A stretch of DNA of 64,000 nucleotides from Scytonema hofmannii PCC 7110 (lineage in GTDB: Bacteria > Cyanobacteriota > Cyanobacteriia > Cyanobacteriales > Nostocaceae): contig NZ_KQ976355.1 of NCBI RefSeq assembly GCF_000346485.2, positions 62,001-126,000 on the forward strand, read 5' to 3'. Of this stretch, positions 61,527 through 64,000 are shown in pieces (within the stretch, counting starts at the first letter, position 1; the number at the start of each line of letters is the position of its first letter). The notes below the pieces were generated by a model. That model did not search any database and was not told the origin of the DNA. It worked only from the letters and a program-made list of their open reading frames with translations. The translations under genes and the position numbers were made by a program.

Positions 61527-62624
61527 ATGGTGAGTACAAACGCGATCGCCAACCACGTTAATCACATTCAGGATGACCCATTCGACCTGCAGGAAGCTGC
61601 GACCCAAGCACAGCTAGAGTTTGCATTTTGGTTGAACAAGCAGAAGGAGCAATTACGCAGTAGACAGTTTGGTGACTTGCTCAAGGCTTATGGTTGGTTG
61701 CGGAAAGAAGCAAATAAGTTCTTAAAGCTAGCTAACGTGTTCAGCAAATTCACCCCAAAGGACTTAGCTAAATTGGGGTTGCCAATGCTGCAGCTGTTAT
61801 CGCAAGACCGATACGCTAAGGTTCGAGAGGCAATGCTGGGCTTGACGGAAATCACCCAAGAAGCAGTGCAAAACCTAATTAAAAAAATCAACAGCAAACC
61901 CAGGCAGCCCAAGCAAAAACCAGTAGTTTGGCGTCAGTCAGGTAGTGGTAGCCGTTACTGGCTTGTACCCCCGGTTCACAATCAAGATGCTGTCGGAGTA
62001 GCATTTCAATCAATGGTGGACACGGAAGGTCTACTGCCGCAACAGATAGCTGCGGAAGGGATAATGTTGCGGCAGGCATATAAGGAAGGAAGGTTAATGT
62101 TGGTGGAAAGTGCTGAACCATCTGCTGAAGCAGAAACACCAGATGTTTGGGTTGAGGACTTTAACACGGATACTAACACTGAGGTGCGTGAGGAAACGAC
62201 GGAGGGTGAATGGACTTTTGAACCTGCACCCGAAAAAGATGATTTTACGGAAGATGATGCTGTCGTTGAAAGCGAACCAGAGTGTAGCACCCAGTCTCCT
62301 GTTGAGGTGTTAATTGAGACCTTTCAGATAGCTACAACTTGGGAACAAATAAGAGTTGCTTTGGCTGTTCGAGAAGATTACAAGCAAGAGGCATGGGAGG
62401 CGCTTACACCAGTAGAAAGGAAGCGAGTGAGGGGATTGATGCCAATTGAGGTAAAGAAACTGTCTGAGGCGAAAAAGGCTGGGTTGATTCTTGATTTTCA
62501 AGAACTCAGAGAGGGAGTGTACCAGGTACGGAGAGTGGGTAGCGTGTTGGGAGAAGTTGTGAGTGCATCCAGGTTAGATGCTTTTTTGGCACAGTTAAGA
62601 TACGACGGGCAAAGCTTGGCTTAA
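61527..62624 (+). CDS. Plasmid-type hypothetical protein
   Basis: About 365 residues from ATG 61527 (MVSTNAIANHVNHIQDDPFD). A helical N-terminal region (about 20-130, RQFGDLLKAYGWLRKEANKF; DRYAKVREAMLGLTEI) is followed by a basic segment, a Trp/Tyr-containing patch (SGSGSRYWLVPP), an acidic disordered middle (about 210-265) and a helical C-terminus (VLIETFQIATTWEQIRVALA). A TTG at 61488 is a longer alternative. No enzymatic motif; this type is seen next to plasmid maintenance genes. Same strand as the duplicated-domain gene, 88 bp apart. Confidence 0.55.
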   Translation: MVSTNAIANHVNHIQDDPFDLQEAATQAQLEFAFWLNKQKEQLRSRQFGDLLKAYGWLRKEANKFLKLANVFSKFTPKDLAKLGLPMLQLLSQDRYAKVREAMLGLTEITQEAVQNLIKKINSKPRQPKQKPVVWRQSGSGSRYWLVPPVHNQDAVGVAFQSMVDTEGLLPQQIAAEGIMLRQAYKEGRLMLVESAEPSAEAETPDVWVEDFNTDTNTEVREETTEGEWTFEPAPEKDDFTEDDAVVESEPECSTQSPVEVLIETFQIATTWEQIRVALAVREDYKQEAWEALTPVERKRVRGLMPIEVKKLSEAKKAGLILDFQELREGVYQVRRVGSVLGEVVSASRLDAFLAQLRYDGQSLA

Positions 62625-62642
62625 AGTGCGAGCGCACTTACT

Positions 62643-63203
62643 TTAGGCTAGGTTATGAAACGCCGATTGTAAATCCGCCACGTTTATCTGAATTTTAGTA
62701 TCAACCAATCTGTTCGGGCTGCCAACTGCTAAGCGATTGCCCGTCACCCAAGCAGATTGCGGCTGAAACTGATAGATGCGCCGGGGGGAATCATTCAAAT
62801 AATCCTCTGGAGTCCTTATCAGTTGCTTGCCAGTCCGATGTAGGAGCAGTTGCATCACTTGAGGAGTACGCTCAGAACCTAGTTCCGAGGCAGTCCCATA
62901 GAAATACAGTCCTTCACCCGTACCTTCTGAAACGCTTGAATTAAAGATGGCAACTGCTAAGCGTCCGTTATTTTGGTAGATGTTTTGGGAATGATTGGAT
63001 GTTACGGCTGAAGACCAGTAAATGTTTAAATTGTCATCGTAGGCAAAAAAGACAGGCGATGCCCAAGGGATACCATCCACAGAGCAAGTTGATAGCGTGC
63101 AGTAAATGTTACTGGCAATAATGCGTTGAGCTTTTGCTATAACTTCTGGGTTTTTTGAATCAATTGTGTTGACCCATTTATTACTTTCGGCTGCGCTTTC
63201 CAT
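62643..63203 (-). CDS. Pyridoxamine 5'-phosphate oxidase-like (FMN split-barrel) protein
   Basis: 186 residues. The split-barrel core is clear: IYCTLSTCSVDGIPWASPVF, FAYDDNLNIYWSSAVTSNHS, GRLAVAIFNSSV, then GLYFYGTASEL and a C-terminal strand pair IYQFQPQSAWVTG. Such proteins bind FMN or heme/F420-like cofactors; substrate unknown. A 71-residue ORF precedes it on the same strand with a 12-bp gap. A diverged partial copy of its 3' end seems to lie near 63565-63615. Confidence 0.8.
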   Translation of the reverse strand: MESAAESNKWVNTIDSKNPEVIAKAQRIIASNIYCTLSTCSVDGIPWASPVFFAYDDNLNIYWSSAVTSNHSQNIYQNNGRLAVAIFNSSVSEGTGEGLYFYGTASELGSERTPQVMQLLLHRTGKQLIRTPEDYLNDSPRRIYQFQPQSAWVTGNRLAVGSPNRLVDTKIQINVADLQSAFHNLA

Positions 63204-63215
63204 ACAAAAGATACG

Positions 63216-63431
63216 TTATTCAAAACTATCCAATCTCATTTCTCTCAAAATATCGGATGGTTTCCAACCGCCCGAGCTAACGGTATAGCTTCTTGATACT
63301 AGTTGGTGCATATCTATAGATTCTGGTTCAAGTAATTCTTTTGGTAAGCTGGTTTGGTCAGCTTGAGGTGAACTGGACTGGGCTTGGATTTTTGGTGCTG
63401 GTGTCGAAATTTTAATGATGCTCTGCTTCAT
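63216..63431 (-). CDS. Small hypothetical protein, 71 residues
   Basis: Pro/Ser/Gln-rich N-terminus (ISTPAPKIQAQSSSPQADQT) and a more ordered C-terminus (HQLVSRSYTVSSGGWKPSDI, LREMRLDSFE). No cysteine or membrane helix. Probably co-transcribed with the PPOX-family gene 12 bp downstream. A disordered leader-like N-terminus could point to a peptide precursor or adaptor, but nothing supports this beyond composition. Confidence 0.45.
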   Translation of the reverse strand: MKQSIIKISTPAPKIQAQSSSPQADQTSLPKELLEPESIDMHQLVSRSYTVSSGGWKPSDILREMRLDSFE

Positions 63432-63564
63432 GATGGTAGTCTTGTAAAAGCAAAGGCTTCATTATACATTTTTTCAGTTGGTTTTCAGTGCCTGGGAGCA
63501 AAAATTTTGGGTAAGTATGGGGAAACTCGTGCGATCGCTGTCTGCGGATACAGGAGTTGCAAAG

Positions 63565-63615
63565 GCCATTTTGGTATCAACCAATCAATCGGTTCGCAGT
63601 GCCAACTGGTAAGCG
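63565..63615 (-). pseudogene. Fragment of a second PPOX-family gene
   Basis: The stretch TTGGTATCAACCAATC ... TGCCAACTGGTAAGCGAT resembles the 3' region of the intact PPOX gene (62696-62745), read on the minus strand as about YRLPVGTANRLI. It is short and frame-damaged, and suggests a former neighbouring paralogue or duplication. Confidence 0.45.
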
Positions 63616-63619
63616 ATAA

Positions 63620-63998
63620 GCGAGCGATTACGGATGGGTGCATCATCTCAAGGAAGGTTCTCAAAGTGTTGAGACTCTAGCTGAGGCGCTCAGTGTTGAT
63701 GCCCCAGCACTTTATCGATTCCTTCGAGCTTTAGCAAGTGCTGGAATCTTTTCAGAAACACAATCCAGACAGTTCCAGTTGACTCCAATGGCAGAATGTC
63801 TTTGTAGCGATGCACCGACTTCGATTCGACGATTAGCAATTTGGTCAGGGAGTGAGCCAATACACTGGCAGATGTGGGGAAATTTGCTCTACAGCGTGAA
63901 AACAGGTAAGCCTGCTTTTGAGTGCTGCAGGGTTTCAACTCGCTCGAATCCTTCCCACTCAATGTCCTTCGAGCTTGATTGAGGCAATTAAACTTTAG
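63620..63998 (+). pseudogene. O-methyltransferase remnant with internal deletion
   Basis: The dimerisation domain of a plant-type/acetylserotonin-like O-methyltransferase is recognisable: VHHLKEGSQSVETLAEALSV, then LYRFLRALASAGIFSE, FQLTPMAECL, and NLLYSVKTGKPAFE. No start codon precedes it in a proper position. Right after TGKPAFE the frame shifts to AAGFQLARILPTQCPSSLIE, the normal last residues of the same family, so the whole SAM-binding catalytic domain is deleted at about 63923-63930. Non-functional. Confidence 0.7.
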
Positions 63999-64000
63999 TA

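Overview
The window looks like accessory DNA of a filamentous, probably heterocyst-forming (Nostocales-type) cyanobacterium. The basis is scattered HIP1 octamers (GCGATCGC), short heptamer/hexamer tandem repeats, a GUN4 domain, kinesin-light-chain-like TPR proteins, an effector-associated domain, and ISL3 and Tn7-like elements of cyanobacterial style. No rRNA, tRNA or CRISPR array was seen. Gene density is uneven and broken genes are frequent, as expected for a genomic island or large plasmid. Species, and chromosome versus plasmid, cannot be decided from the sequence.

Layout. 1-7 kb: the 3' end of an unknown gene, a decayed ABC-transporter fragment, then a type I secretion operon (parvulin-like protein, cNMP-binding/C39-like/ABC exporter with a lost protease cysteine, HlyD adaptor). 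7-12.8 kb: sparse plasmid- or phage-like DNA with a Gp157-family gene, truncated HNH-like, methyltransferase and CHAP genes, and small ORFs. 13-21 kb: an NB-ARC-type STAND ATPase followed by four tandem paralogous TPR genes. 21-30 kb: a complete pPIWI-RE three-gene island (PIWI-like protein, DinG/XPD-like helicase, REase), convergent with the TPR operon and divergent from an XRE-ImmA/IrrE regulator.

30.5-39.3 kb: a minus-strand cluster of 15 or more genes resembling a DNA-transfer or envelope-penetrating module. It holds a lysozyme-like muramidase, two M23 peptidases, a lipoprotein, a GIY-YIG-like protein, a P-loop ATPase with a P-loop-less paralogue, and several small membrane proteins. 39.6-39.9 kb: a 56-59 bp tandem repeat. 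40-47.8 kb: a two-gene restriction-like system (Eco57I-type methylase fused to an AlbA_2 domain; PLD-nuclease/SNF2 helicase). 48 kb: a tyrosine recombinase broken by a 111-bp MITE-like insertion. 48.7-51.2 kb: an EAD1-transmembrane effector with a membrane partner and a divergent PLD-like gene. 51.7-57.2 kb: a Tn7-like transposon with recognisable ends that keeps TnsA, TnsC/TniB and TniQ/TnsD but has lost TnsB; an ISL3-family element and a truncated IVP-like gene sit in the gap. 57.3-57.5 kb: a 219-bp miniature element with doubled end repeats. 57.6-58.7 kb: a GUN4-HNH nuclease fusion. 59-64 kb: plasmid-type genes, a PPOX-family protein and a decayed O-methyltransferase.

At least four presumptive defence or conflict modules lie between 13 and 59 kb, interleaved with transposon and integrase remnants, so 13-59 kb is best read as a defence island on mobile DNA. 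The most interesting candidates for under-described systems are the STAND plus four-TPR operon, the GUN4-HNH nuclease, the EAD1 glycine-zipper effector pair, the 30.5-39.3 kb transfer-like cluster, and the PLD-helicase/methylase-AlbA pair. The pPIWI-RE island is a recognised but poorly characterised system. All functions are inferred from sequence reading alone.
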